From contig NC_051140.1 of NCBI RefSeq assembly GCF_014839805.1, forward strand, positions 11,801,826 through 11,865,825: a DNA stretch of 64,000 nucleotides. Direction: 5' to 3'. Numbering within the stretch: position 1 is the stretch's first letter; every line of letters begins with the position of its first letter. A program made the position numbers and the translations under genes. A model generated the notes under the pieces. The model saw only the letters and a list, made by a program, of their open reading frames with translations. It was not told the origin of the DNA and did not search any database. Origin of the DNA: Manduca sexta. Taxonomy: Eukaryota; Arthropoda; Insecta; Lepidoptera; Sphingidae. Shown piece by piece: positions 25,605 to 35,825 of the stretch.

Positions 25605-26150
25605 GGGCGACTCTGACGCCGCGCCATATCGAGGACAAATCCCAGCGGATATTGAACAGAAAAAGCCAATATTAATTACCGGACACAGATTTCAAACTCG
25701 AGACCTCAGCATGACATATCGTAATATCATCACCCCCCCTCCCCCCCGAGGCAATTCTTGTGCGCTCGGTCTTCACACCAAATGCACGCCCATGCACGGG
25801 GGGACATTATGTCGCGGACCTAGGCACACAATTTGTGATGCCTACACCCCCATGGTAGCAAGTGCACATGGGGAGTCTGACAGGGACTCGTAGAACAGTT
25901 CACCTCCCTTTCCTCTCCGCCCATCCTATTACTTCCCCTTCCTTCCCCCACACTTTTCTTCCTTTTCCCCTTTTCCTCCTGGACCCCACAGTCGTTAAGC
26001 CGGGAGGAACCAGTATACCGTTCGCAGGTTCCTCCCGGTGTTGACTGCAGGATCAGCCGGCTTTAAAAAAAAAAATATCATCAGCATAGACATTTAAGGG
26101 CAGTGGGACCGTTGCCCTCCCAAGGTTCAACACAGGTAAATACTATTATA
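25605..26150. repeat. Older tRNA-headed repeat, interrupted by a younger retroposon
   Basis: The left part (25605-25732) contains ACAGATTTCAAACTCGAGAC and CTCAGCATGACATATCG, typical of the B-box and adjoining region of a SINE in Lepidoptera. The right part resumes at about 26084 with GCATAGACATTTAAGGGCAG. The break coincides exactly with the target duplication of the nested retroposon at 25733-26073. The outer repeat is therefore older than the inner one. Confidence 0.6.
25733..26073 (+). mobile_element. Nested short retroposon, C-run start and poly(A) end
   Basis: A roughly 340-bp insert begins with a C-run broken by a single T (25733-25747) and ends in poly(A) (26064-26075). The direct repeat AATATCATCA flanks it at 25723-25732 and 26074-26083. 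Its leading As could belong to the tail. Positions 25900-25980 are almost wholly pyrimidine on the + strand. Near the 3' end a hairpin pairs CCGGGAGGAACC (about 26000) with GGTTCCTCCCGG (about 26028), just ahead of the tail. A 3' stem-loop before poly(A) is a feature of several LINE/SINE tails. No coding capacity is visible and the family is unknown to me. Confidence 0.72.
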
Positions 26151-26224
26151 ATAATATTTACCTGGCTCCTTTCACGCGTCCAAAACGGCATAAAAACTAG
26201 AATTTAAAAATTATATAAACGAAT

Positions 26225-26412
26225 GTTAATGGAACATTGTAGCCAGTGTAACTACAAGAAATAATAAGACTTAACATCTCGTGTCGCAAGATGGCGAGCG
26301 CAGTGAAATAACAAACATTACTTTGTAATTCAAGATGTTGGATGGTGTTCCTACTGTTTCAGTTATCAGGTGAACGGGAAGCTCGTCTTATCATTCAAAG
26401 CAATAATATAAT
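26225..26412 (+). repeat. Dispersed lepidopteran repeat fragment (3' portion)
   Basis: The block shares ACATTGTAGCCAGTGTAACTAC and ATAATAAGACTTAACATCTC with the copy at 21214-21420. It then continues with AAGATGGCGAGCGCAGTG, TTCAAGATGTTGGATGGTGT and AGCTCGTCTTATCATTCAAA, before an AATAATA-rich tail. It is the 3' portion of the same family, in the same orientation. I see no coding sequence. Confidence 0.65.
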
Positions 26413-28245
26413 GTTAATTACAACTTAGTAATTAAAAGATAGATGAAAAGGTTTCTCTTACAATATTAATAAAATAAGGAAGATGATTATACTAGATACC
26501 AATAAAAACAATAAAATATATCTAAATCAGATTATGGATATTTGAGTAAATTCCGTAATACGTGAAATATTGAACAAAGGAAGTAAATTTTCTTTAAATC
26601 CTATAAGTCATTCACAATTTTTTTAAATGAACTTTGTGAAACGGAATTTCCAGATCAGTTTAAAAAATAAGACTCATTAATTTCATTCACTCACGGAAAA
26701 AGTCAACAAACGTGTGAGGTGCTTATTTTGAATCCAGAATGCTCCGTATGCTATATTATGTAGCATTCGGAGCATTCTGGATTCAAAATCTGAATTCCGA
26801 AACGGAATCTCCGGATGTTTAATATATTTAATTTAATTTAAGCGTAGCTAAAATAAATTAGAAGCGCATACTTTCGGGTGGCAACACTACTTATGCTAAC
26901 TTGACACAAATGTTATAGGTAAGACAAGGCAGTATGGTCGTAAGACTATAGCCTATCCTCTAAGGACGAAGAAAAAAAAATTGACACAAATGTCTGTTCT
27001 GTATCTGCATTCTGCTATCAAAACCAAAGAGAATACAAATACTACGTAAGAAGAGACGGGACTTCCATATATAAAAATAAATGTAAGAAACGTCAAAACA
27101 GGCCTATGTTAGCATAGCCAACATGACAATAACGAGCATCATAAAGTGCTACCAACATAAGATTAAAAATGAATTAGTGATGTGCAGTTAGTAGGAATAT
27201 CGAAATCGATAATAATCTGCATATCCAGAATATCCACCGGAATGAAAACAAAATATATTTTATTGTTATCGCGAAACCGTCTATGACAATACTGCTGTCA
27301 TTGGCGGTTTCACGACCGTGAATCTAGTATAAGGTAAAATAAAGAAGTGAGTACAATTATAATTTTTATTCAGTCAAACGTAACATCTTCAGCTGTGTTC
27401 CTTTTTTCTTTAAATCGTTATTTTTATATGCTTTCCACAAACGAATTTTCATTGATGAAGTTTTTCAATAGGCAAATAAGCTAGATTCTCATTTCTGCCA
27501 TTTTTACCCATTCTTTACACCTGAAAGTAAAAATATCGACAATTGAAATATTGTTTCCCAACACTATTTCCCTGATTCAAAACTTTCAACAACTAATTTA
27601 TTAGAGAAAAAACTAAGATTTATGAATGAAAATCAAAACAAAGATCTGTTAAATATAGAAATTCCAACTTACCGAAGTTCATCTAGAGGAAATCTAGCCA
27701 TAAAATAATGTTTTATGCCATCTTTACGCTCCGATCTCAAACCACATATTTCACATTTCCTATAGGTTATTCTTATAAATAAAATGTCCTGCATAAAACT
27801 AAATCCAAATAAACACTTTCAAACACCTATTTGCAGTCCTACACATTGTAAATAAACACTTTTTCGCCTAAAAAATATGGTACCGCAGGTAACATTTGAT
27901 CGAAACAGAGCGCCAAGAAAATGACTTGAATGACAAGCATAGAAGTAGCACTATGACATTTGAGTGTACTCTGTCTTAGACAGCAAGAAATTTAATTGTG
28001 TTGCAATCCCTTCTGACATCTTATCGATATCGATAGATGCTTTGTCTATCTGCTATGGTAAATTCACAGACCTGCTAAAATAAACACTTTTCGGTCAGTC
28101 AACTACAAACCTTTGCAAATTGCTATTTTAGATAAACGCTAAAAAAAGATATCAAAACCCTGATTTGGTATTCAAGTACCAAATGAAGTCTGGGTATATA
28201 AAAGCGCTCGTTAAGAAGCTGTTAAATTACAATAACCTATAGAAC
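26413..28245. other. Intergenic DNA with palindromes
   Basis: No gene is supported. The region holds a long near-perfect hairpin at 26726-26788 (listed separately). It also holds a weaker inverted repeat at about 27269-27312, where CGCGAAACCGTCTATGACA pairs imperfectly with TGTCATTGGCGGTTTCACG. A short palindrome, TTTGGTATTCAAGTACCAAA, lies at about 28164-28183. Confidence 0.5.
26726..26788. repeat. 28-bp near-perfect hairpin
   Basis: Two 28-nt arms (26726-26753 and 26761-26788) are reverse complements with a single mismatch. They are separated by a 7-nt loop, TATTATG. The core reads CCAGAATGCTCCG on the left arm. Imperfect direct repeats flank it: GAAACGGAATTTCCAGAT at about 26638 and GAAACGGAATCTCCGGAT at about 26799. 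It could be a fold-back mobile element relic or a small-RNA precursor. The stem is a little short and too perfect for a typical animal pre-miRNA. Confidence 0.75.
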
Positions 28246-28247
28246 TA

Positions 28248-28450
28248 CCGGCTTTCTTGAAACTAAATTTTGTCCAATTTTCATTTGCTATTTACAGTAG
28301 TTTCCATGCCTTCCGAAATGTCATTCACACAAAAATGGTTTAGCATTTAGATTATTATATTAAGAAAATGTTTGAAATTTCGGAAGGAATGGAAACCGCT
28401 GTAAGTAGCAAACAAGAAATCGGCCGCAATTTCGTCTAGGAGAAAGCCAG
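28248..28450. mobile_element. Fold-back MITE with TA target duplication
   Basis: This 203-bp element is almost entirely two long imperfect inverted repeats of roughly 90 bp. The left end starts CCGGCTTTCTTGAAAC and the right end closes ...GAGAAAGCCAG. The arms share TTTGCTA(T/C)TTACAG and GTTTCCAT.CCTTCCGAAAT in opposite orientations. It is flanked by TA on both sides, consistent with Tc1/mariner-type integration. No coding capacity is present, so it is presumably mobilised by a transposase encoded elsewhere. Confidence 0.72.
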
Positions 28451-29179
28451 TACGCCTTCTGTTCTTTTCTGACTTTCTTAGGGATTAAAAGATACCCAAG
28501 AGGTGTGATTTGACAGAAGCTACTAAAATGGGACAGTAAAATTAAAACACAGCGGTATCATTCATGTCACATATGTTTGATAACTTATTTCAATGTTAAT
28601 AAAACTTTGTCGAAATGCTTAGAGCAAACACGGTGCTGTTTTTCCAATGCCAATTGGGACGAGCTATGGCAACGATCCATTTTTGCCTCATAGCATCATC
28701 TGTGGGGAATCTGCAATGAAACACATTGTATGAAACACTATGAAAATCAGATAGTTTCCTCGACCCCAGCCTTCGCGCACCGTTTTCAAGTGGCTTTTAC
28801 CACTACACCACCGTACATTGAAAGTAAAAGGCAATTTATGCAAAATAGTAAACTACAATATACTAACATCTATGTTATCGACAGAATATGCAGCACAACA
28901 CTATTGAACACGACTACGTAAATTGGTAAAAATGAAAAATACTTAATAATTACTGTATCTATGACTACAGCAATAAGTATAATTAATAACACTTTTTGCA
29001 CTTATGTACAGGGTTTAAGCAACTATATTAGGTTTTTTGTTTACTCACCGATGGAAGCTGATGATTTCAGTTTCATTTTCTTTACAAGAAGAATGAGATT
29101 TACACCCCACATTAACGCAAGCCATTCATTGCTTGTTCGTAGGGCTATATTTTACTTAACTCTTGGTCTCTCGTGAATC

Positions 29180-29306
29180 GCCGGCGAGCCAAGACAGCTA
29201 CATGACATTTGCGTGTGTCACGGGATTATAACCTTATATACTACATATATACTACATAATAAGGTTATTTTTCCGTCACACGCGTAGCTGTCAATGTTTG
29301 CCGGCA
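29180..29306. repeat. Imperfect inverted repeat (fold-back)
   Basis: Left-arm phrases GCCGGCGAGCC, GACAGCTAC, CGTGTGTCACGG and TATAACCTTAT reappear in reverse complement on the right as ATAAGGTTATTTTTCCGTCA, CACACGCGTAGCTGTC and TTTGCCGGC. The loop is AT-rich (TATACTACATATATACTACA). It is probably a MITE. I could not fix a target duplication. Confidence 0.6.
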
Positions 29307-29359
29307 AACATTCAGCTACCTCACGGGTTAAACAGCACTGTGTATTTATTAAAATAATT

Positions 29360-29610
29360 CAAGGTCCAGGTATTTTGTTTAGGTAATCTGGGAAAAAAAA
29401 ATAATTAATAAATGGATATTTCTGCCTTTAAAATTTCGTCATATTAAATTTTAAAGGCCGAAATATCCATGATTATTAATTATTTTTACATTTTTCTTTC
29501 AACTGCGAGAACTAATCACTAACTAGACGTGAATTTAAATTCTTTACTTGCCAATATTTGTTTAGTTACCCAGATTAAAGCCGAAACAAAATGTATGAAA
29601 ATGGACCTTG
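29360..29610. mobile_element. Palindromic MITE-like element
   Basis: The outer termini CAAGGTCCA (29360) and TGGACCTTG (ending 29610) are reverse complements. Further inside, ATTTTGTTTAGGTAATCTGGG pairs loosely with TTACCCAGATTAAAGCCGAAA. The core (about 29401-29487) is a strong palindrome joining AATGGATATTTC.GCCTTTAAAATTT to its reverse complement. There is no ORF. A target duplication is not obvious. Confidence 0.62.
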
Positions 29611-29614
29611 AGCT

Positions 29615-30246
29615 ACCACCTTAACAACAAAAATATTACACAACATGTAGCCACTTTTGAAAAGCACGCGCTGAAGTATAACGTAACTAAATTGTGTGGG
29701 AGTGTTTGTGACATTGTTTTGAGGTTGGCAAGTTGGAACATTTGACATTTTATTTGCTTTTCAATTCGGCATCATAAAGAGGACCAAAGGTACCCATTTG
29801 ATTATTATAAAGTGTACGCAACACGACCTTAGCAACATAATATTTGTCTCGTTCTTTTCAACGGTTTTAGCCTATTTGAAAAAATAGGATAAGTATATGA
29901 GGGTAATTTAGATTCCTTCTATTCTTGTTCTGAGAATGACATTGTGGAGAGAGTGAGGAAGACTCAGAAAGTGAGCGAGACAAATATAGTCGCCATTAAA
30001 ATTTAGCCCTGTTTCATACATTTGTTTTTTACTATGAAGTTGCGACAGACTGGTCAAAACGATTATCCAGTTGTAATATTTCTTGTGGCATTTATTCACA
30101 AATTAGTAAATATTATACTGCCCATCATACCTTTAATTAATGATTGTATAAGTGACCAATATTTTTACTAACGCATAGCCTTATTTATCAACACACAAAA
30201 ATAACGTTCAAACTTTACTGGACTTCAGAAAACAAAATAACTCATC
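29615..30246. promoter_or_regulatory. Upstream region of ZMAT2
   Basis: This AT-rich stretch lies ahead of the ZMAT2 start codon. No TATA box or other core element can be placed with confidence. It presumably contains the ZMAT2 promoter and 5' UTR, by position only. Confidence 0.3.
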
Positions 30247-31493
30247 ATGAGCATGAGACCTGACGACCACCGAAGGAAATGGGACAAAGAAGAATTCGAG
30301 AAAATCGCAGCCGAACGGTTGAAAGCTGAACTAGAAGAAGAGGATAAATTAAAAAAGAAAGGTAAATATCAATAACTTTAATGAAATGTTACCACAATGA
30401 AGCCCGTAAGAAGGCGTCATGTTGATTTAATCATATTTCATTTTTGTGTAGCTCCTCCTGTAAAGCGTGAACTACTGAAGCAAAGAGAATATAAAGTAGA
30501 CTTAGACTCTAAACTCGGCAAAAGTGTAGTAATAACTAAAAATACTCCAACATCACAATCTGGGGGCTACTACTGCAATGTATGCGATTGCGTTGTTAAG
30601 GACTCTATCAACTTTTTGGATCACATCAATGGAAAGAAACATCAAAGAAATCTTGGCATGTCCATGAAAATTGAAAGGAGCTCATTGGATCAGGTAACTA
30701 CTACACAAAGATGGTCATATTAATACCTACAAAATTGTTTATTTATCTGTCTTGAATGTGTGTCTCTGACACTGTTGTGAGGATTAATTTGCCAAATGTG
30801 AATTGTGAACAACACTTAGTTGTAAGTGGTGCCTCACAGCTTAGCCCATGTGAAAAACCTCCCGCTATAAAATGTTCAATTATTTAAAGAATCCAATAAT
30901 TTCCTATGGGAGCAAACTACCTGCATATTATAATGCCTCTGTTAATCTAGGCCTTGGTCTGTTTATATCTATATTGAATATCTTCTAATTCTTCAAAATC
31001 ATTTATTAGATTTCAGTTTCATAAATGTCATTTTATTTAATTGGCAAATAATATATTCATGCAATTTTGGCGAATACAAATATCAAATCTTGCAACTACT
31101 CAGGAATACAATTATTTGCTATATCATTATCACTTACAATTTACTGACCAGGTTGGTTTCTCATTCAACTGTTTAAAATATAACCTAAGAGACATAGGTA
31201 ATGTAAATTACTAAAAATGATAGCAAAACAGATTTGTTTTTTTAATTTTTCAGGTCAAAGCAAGATTTGCATTAAATAAAAGAAAGTTAGAAGAAAAGAA
31301 GCGTGAGTATGAACTAGATACCAGATTAAGGGAAGCTGCAGAGGAGGAAGCCCGGGTTAAAGAATTGAGACGTGAAAGGAGACGTGACAAAAAGCGCAAG
31401 ATCATGGACACAGATGATAATGAAGATGGCCCGGCACAGTCTGAGCTCGCACAAATAATGGGATTTTCAGGGTTTGGGGGCTCCAAAAAATAA
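30247..31493 (+). CDS. ZMAT2: Zinc finger matrin-type protein 2 (ZMAT2/Snu23 orthologue)
   Basis: ZMAT2 (yeast Snu23) is a nuclear component of the U4/U6.U5 tri-snRNP and pre-B spliceosome. Three exons, 30247-30361, 30452-30693 and 31254-31493, join in frame with GT-AG introns of 90 and 560 bp to give 198 residues, the family's usual length. The start ATG at 30247 is followed by [14 protein letters not shown], matching the conserved N-terminal RRKWDK motif. Exon 2 holds [20 protein letters not shown] and the U1/matrin-type finger [20 protein letters not shown] followed by [12 protein letters not shown], with all C2H2 ligands. Exon 3 is a basic helical region ending in the conserved [11 protein letters not shown]. 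An AATAAA lies at about 31528. A second in-frame ATG lies two codons downstream. Identity is very secure. The 5' UTR is not defined. Confidence 0.96.
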
Positions 31494-32483
31494 GATGTAA
31501 ACAATACATACCTCAAGGATCAATTCTAATAAAAAGATAATAATTACATTTTACTAATAGTCTCAATTTACTCACCCATACATAATATAATTAACAAATT
31601 AACATAATATGTTAGTAAGAAATATATCAACTGTTAACTGGTTAACAGTACAGCAGACACAAATGTAATATGTAAATAATTTATTTAGTTTGAAAAAACA
31701 CCATTTGGACTAAATAACATCGTAGATTTTTAATTAATTTCGGCCCTTTACATGGCTGATGAGGCACGCTCATATGATATATTGTTTATAAAGTGTTCAT
31801 AATGTTTAATGATACCTGATTATAATGGGTACCACATGATAAACTTAGTGTCAATTCCTCCTCTGACAACAATAAGTAGGCAGGTATCTACCTATTCAGG
31901 TGGATTTTGAGATAACATTTCCGTAGATCAAGAATATTCTCACTCAATATAATCTACTGGGTTCTGCTGCTACAAAAATTGAATGTCTTATTAGTTAATT
32001 TCCAAGTTTATCAATTGTTTGTTAGTTATTTATATACATAATATGTTGCGACACATCGCCATATAAAGAATAATTAATGGAGCGGCGTAATTAGCCAACC
32101 GTGTCTTATCCATGCCACTTAAAACACTCAATAGTCACGTTCAATAAAAAAGAAGAATACAAATAGTGTAAACAAAATAATGTTCAAAAAAAGAAAATTA
32201 AAGTTTCAAGACATGCTCAAGCTAAAATACTAACTTGGGAAATTCTTATATCCTAAATACTAGCTGTGGTCGATATACCTCAGCCTGTTATAGTCCTCAT
32301 CCTGATACGCAGAATACGTGTGTCGTATGTGGCCTCTTTCTTTCATGTTTCCCTGACACCCTATATGTTACTCCTTTTTGTAATACAACGTCGATATTAA
32401 CTTCATGTTCAGTTTACCGCTTTTACATAGAAAAGTATTATATAGTTACTATTATATTTAGACCGGTACGGGCAGAAACCTTG
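31494..32483. other. ZMAT2 3' region and intergenic DNA
   Basis: An AATAAA at about 31528 probably ends the ZMAT2 transcript. The remainder is AT-rich with no gene. The ORF at 32235-32546 runs into the SINE and carries no domain. Confidence 0.5.
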
Positions 32484-32491
32484 TTTTTATT

Positions 32492-32798
32492 AATATATAA
32501 TCTCAGCCCTATCTCACTGCTGGGCACGGGCCTCCTCCGCTACTGAGAGGGATTACGCATTAGTCCATCACGCTGGCCTAGTGCGGATTGGTAGACTTCA
32601 CACACGCCCAAAATTCCTATAGGAACTTCTCAGGTAATCAGGTTTCTTCGCGATGTTTTCCTTCACCGTTAACGCAAATAATAATTCACAAAGAATACAC
32701 CACATAATTTTAGAAAAGTCAGAGGTACATGCCCTTGCGATTTGAACCTGCGGACATTCGTCTCGACAGTCCTTTTAGCACCCAACTAGGCTATCGCC
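32492..32798 (-). mobile_element. tRNA-derived SINE, reverse orientation, 8-bp target duplication
   Basis: This is a reverse-orientation member of the same SINE family as 8617-8945. On the - strand it begins GGCGATAGCCTAGTTGGGTG (32798 downwards). It contains the B-box GGTTCAAATCGC and the phrases AACATCGCGAAGAAACCTGA and CAGCAGTGAGATAGGGCTGAG. TTTTTATT flanks it at 32484-32491 and 32799-32806. Mismatches to the first copy are spread throughout, so the two copies are independent insertions. Confidence 0.85.
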
Positions 32799-33030
32799 TT
32801 TTTATTGCACTAACTAAATATTCATTTACATTAGTCCATTGTTATGTTGCTGGGCAACAGGACACAAGCCTCTTTCATTGTTGAAGCTGTTTTGAGTGTA
32901 GGCTTTTCGATAACTATCCTGGACCATTACCTTAAGTTAGATGACTTCACGTACATTTTTTCGATGGTCTTATAGAGAGTTCAGTTATACAGATTTTGTC
33001 GTGACTTGTAAATCTTAGCATATCAACAGC

Positions 33031-33205
33031 CTTGGTAGTGTAGTTGTATTTCAATGCGACTGTAGTGCCAGTCTCGGGTTCAATCTCCGGGTTGAGTGAA
33101 GCTATTTTTTTTCTTGCCTTAGTAGGCAAACGAGCAAGTGGTCCGCCTGATGTTAAGCAGCATCCGCCGCCCATGGACTAAAGCGATACTAGAGGCACAG
33201 CCAAG
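33031..33205 (+). mobile_element. tRNA-headed SINE fragment
   Basis: The segment opens CTTGGTAGTGTAGTTGTATT, with an A-box-like TAGTGTAGTTG. A B-box-like GGGTTCAATCTCC follows at about 33077. After a T-run it continues with GCCTTAGTAGGCAAACGAGC and CCTGATGTTAAGCAGCATCC, a phrase widely repeated in Lepidoptera. No target duplication was recognised. The family differs from that at 8617. Confidence 0.62.
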
Positions 33206-34194
33206 CCGTTGCCTACCGGAATGTTGCGACTTAGATTTTTCTAAACAGTTTTCAGTACGATTCTGGAATTACTGCCTGATAATATGGTGATATGCATGGT
33301 AAAAAGTGGGTACACTAATAGCGCCTCTGCTTACCACTTCGCAAATAAAAAGTGTAAGTGTTTATTTTTTTTTAAATACACATGTAACCTACATAGGCCT
33401 GGCCTGGGATCAAATGCGATCTCTAATTAAATTCTCCCTACTTTTCATAAAAACAGTACGTCATTGCTTTTGGATAGCTACTGCCTACTATATAATTTCA
33501 TGAGAGTTCCTATGTATTACCGTATTATTACGTGATGATGAATTGGATTTTCCATGAAGCCCCGCCTAGTCACTATAGCGTGGATGGGGCTATTGTATGA
33601 AAGTTTTTCATGCGGAACATGCAACTGTATCGGCAAGGTCATTAAGACAATATCATGGGTTAGAACATGCACATAAGGTAGGTTGGTGTACAATCTTATC
33701 CAAAAGTGATAATTACAAATAATATTAATTATTGCTTTTATTATGTAAGTATCCACCCAAAAGTATATAACACCCATTATACATATAAGTATTAAAAGAG
33801 TTATCCTGTGTTATATACATTATAATGTTTTGATATAAATAGCCAATATTCATGTCTCAACATGGAACAGGTGACATGTAGCCTCTACTCGTAAAAAGAA
33901 GCGATGTTACGAAATGAGATTGAAAATAATGATGAGCCAGACAATGATTAGCACGAATTGAATTTTAAATTTGGCTATTTAATATATTTCTTATACCTTC
34001 CTATTGTTTCTTACTCCTATTTCGTCTTTTTTAATTTCAGACTTCAGGCTCAACTCAACAGATTTTCTTGCACAAGGCAACAAGAGAAAACAGTTTAAGT
34101 AGTCAAAAGATAACTTATTATTATTGTTATACTTAATTCCTTTTTCCAAAATGAATCGTGATGAAACGCGGATAACACACATTAGTCTGCGTGT
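33206..34194. other. Intergenic DNA, no gene seen
   Basis: AT-rich sequence. The short ORFs at 33306-33503, 33517-33777 and 33991-34236 show no domain. I see nothing further. Confidence 0.45.
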
Positions 34195-34260
34195 GGGAAT
34201 CGAACTCGTGACCTTTTGAATTAAAGCAGATATCACCCGCTACGCTACAGTCTAGGTACC
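34150..34260 (-). mobile_element. tRNA-derived SINE head fragment
   Basis: On the - strand this reads CTGTAGCGTAGCGGGTGATA (A-box TAGCGTAGCGG) and then CACGAGTTCGATTCCCACAC (B-box GTTCGATTCC). The arrangement matches the promoter half of a tRNA-derived SINE. It is not a functional tRNA because the acceptor stem does not close. It lies about 150 bp upstream of the secreted-peptide gene's TATA box. Confidence 0.6.
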
Positions 34261-34392
34261 TATGTTAGAGGTCTACTTAAGTAAAATTAAACTTGCAGTT
34301 AACATTTCGAAATATAACTTAAATCCTTTTTCTGACGAACCTAATGTTACAAACACGGTGATACGCCATTGTCGTAGAAAACCACGCCCTTG

Positions 34393-34400
34393 TATAAAAG
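34393..34400 (+). promoter_or_regulatory. TATA box of the secreted-peptide gene
   Basis: TATAAAAG lies 49-56 bp upstream of the predicted start codon at 34449, placing transcription start near 34424. An out-of-frame seven-codon reading frame (ATG at 34415, stop at 34436-34438) overlaps the expected start site. It would be a short uORF only if transcription began upstream of it. I looked for NF-kB-type immune sites nearby and saw none. Confidence 0.65.
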
Positions 34401-34448
34401 ACAAGTTCACAGTCATGGAGAGTTACAGGTGTAATTGAAATCGCAGAC

Positions 34449-35667
34449 ATGAGACGAACCAGCGTGTACATTCTGTTGAGTGTAATAGTTTTATTTGCAA
34501 TATGTTTTACTACGTCCAGCGGAGTTCAAGTAATATTTTAATATTTTTTTCATTTAGTTTACTTCTTTGTCAAAGTGGGTAGATAATGTTATATAATAAA
34601 TCAGTCACATTTCTCATTTGATAAAAGATAAAATTGAAGAATATTTTAAATATTTTCATTTATTATTGCATATAAATTCGTAATATTTAAAAGAAAATCT
34701 AATATGGTTGGGTGTGGTACGGTAAAAAATAAACTATATATTTTTTTTAATGAAAGTATTGATTCATTTTTATCTTTGTTTTTATGTATTCTTTTAGGTG
34801 CCTGTTGGGGACACAAATTTAGGTAAGATTCAACATGCATGTAGTGCAACTATGTACTACAGATACTATACAGGGCCGTAGCTAGACTTGATTTTAAGGT
34901 AGGGCAGCTGTTATTACAAGCAGGGCGGAAATAAAAATGTTACTAGATCTGATCTGTTCAATCGTTTTTTGGTTTTCTTGACTTGTGAACGTGAGTTAAA
35001 AAAAAAATTTTAAAAATTAAAAAAAAAAACAGATTGTAACAAAATTCCCTTAAATCTCGAAAGAGGGTTATTTCACCCATCAATACGAATACCTCTTACT
35101 ATGGGACCAACTTCCAAATCGTAAAATAAAAAAACCCGCTGCTCCATATATTTTTATTGAGTAGTAATGTACAATTTAGTTGATTATTAAGATAGGGCAT
35201 TAGTATTTTAAGGTAGGGCATTGCCCCACAATGCCAGCCCCCACCCCTCCTAGCTCCATAGCTAGGGGGGGTGGGGGCTGACAGGGCCATCCCTGATACT
35301 AGAATTTTTTTATGAGATTAATTTTTTTTTGTGAATGTACATAATGGGTGTAGCACTTTTTGATACTCATGACTACAATTATTACAGAGGGGTCAATCTT
35401 AATGAAGGGATATAAAAGGCCTATTCATTGATAACCTTAAAATAAAACTAAAGAAGCAATCTCATGTAATACTTATCCATTGCAGGTGAGAAAGGCAAGT
35501 TGGAACCCCCAATTTCACTATTGAGACTGAAGCGGCAAATGGAGACTTTTGATGAATATCCAACAGCTACATCCCAAGAAACTGAAGAAGAATCTGGCTT
35601 TTGGGACAGAGTCGTCAAAGTGGCTTTAAAAATATTTAACCGCTTTATTGAATGGTTGAATTCGTAA
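34449..35667 (+). CDS. Secreted 95-residue peptide precursor with C-terminal amphipathic helix
   Basis: I do not recognise the family. Exons 34449-34529, 34798-34822 and 35486-35667 join in continuous phase (0, then 1) with GT-AG introns. Residues 1 to about 25 form a signal peptide (MRRTSVYILLSVIVLFAICF, ending TTSSG). A short linker follows, then LRLKRQMETF, where KR could be a convertase site leaving an N-terminal Gln. Next comes an acidic, Thr/Ser-rich spacer (TSQETEEES). The C-terminus from residue 73 is GFWDRVVKVALKIFNRFIEW, then LNS. With polar residues spaced 3-4 apart it forms a clean amphipathic helix of about +2 charge. There are no cysteines in the mature part. The layout (signal, acidic spacer, cationic helix) is that of precursors of linear membrane-active or host-defence peptides. 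A neuropeptide or structural role is possible. AATAAA lies at about 35683. Confidence 0.75.
34860..35290. repeat. Interspersed repeat inside the peptide gene's second intron
   Basis: The intron (34823-35485) contains GGGCCGTAGCTAGACTTGAT at about 34873 and two copies of TAAGGTAGGGCA/TAAGATAGGGCA. It ends in a G/C hairpin (about 35236-35279) pairing CCCCCACCCCTCCTAGCT with AGCTAGGGGGGGTGGGGG. These phrases occur in lepidopteran interspersed repeats. Boundaries are approximate. Confidence 0.55.
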
Positions 35668-35825
35668 TAATTATACAGCTGTAATAAAATTTAAAGCAGT
35701 TAAACTTATAATTACTATGTATAGTTTTTATACCAACTTTGTTACAAATTGTTAGTAAAGAAATTAAAAGCAAAACATTTGTGTACATTATTTATTTCAT
35801 ATGTTAAAAAAACATGCAAACATTT

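Noticed and set aside
31250..31516. - strand frame opposite ZMAT2 exon 3
   Set aside because: It is a Ser/Leu-rich shadow of a Lys/Glu/Arg-rich coding exon.
34195..34260. Possible tRNA gene on the - strand
   Set aside because: A- and B-boxes are present, but the acceptor and anticodon stems do not close. It is a SINE head.
34415..34438. Seven-codon upstream reading frame ahead of the secreted-peptide start
   Set aside because: The TATA box at 34393 places transcription start near 34424, after this ATG, so it is probably not in the mRNA.
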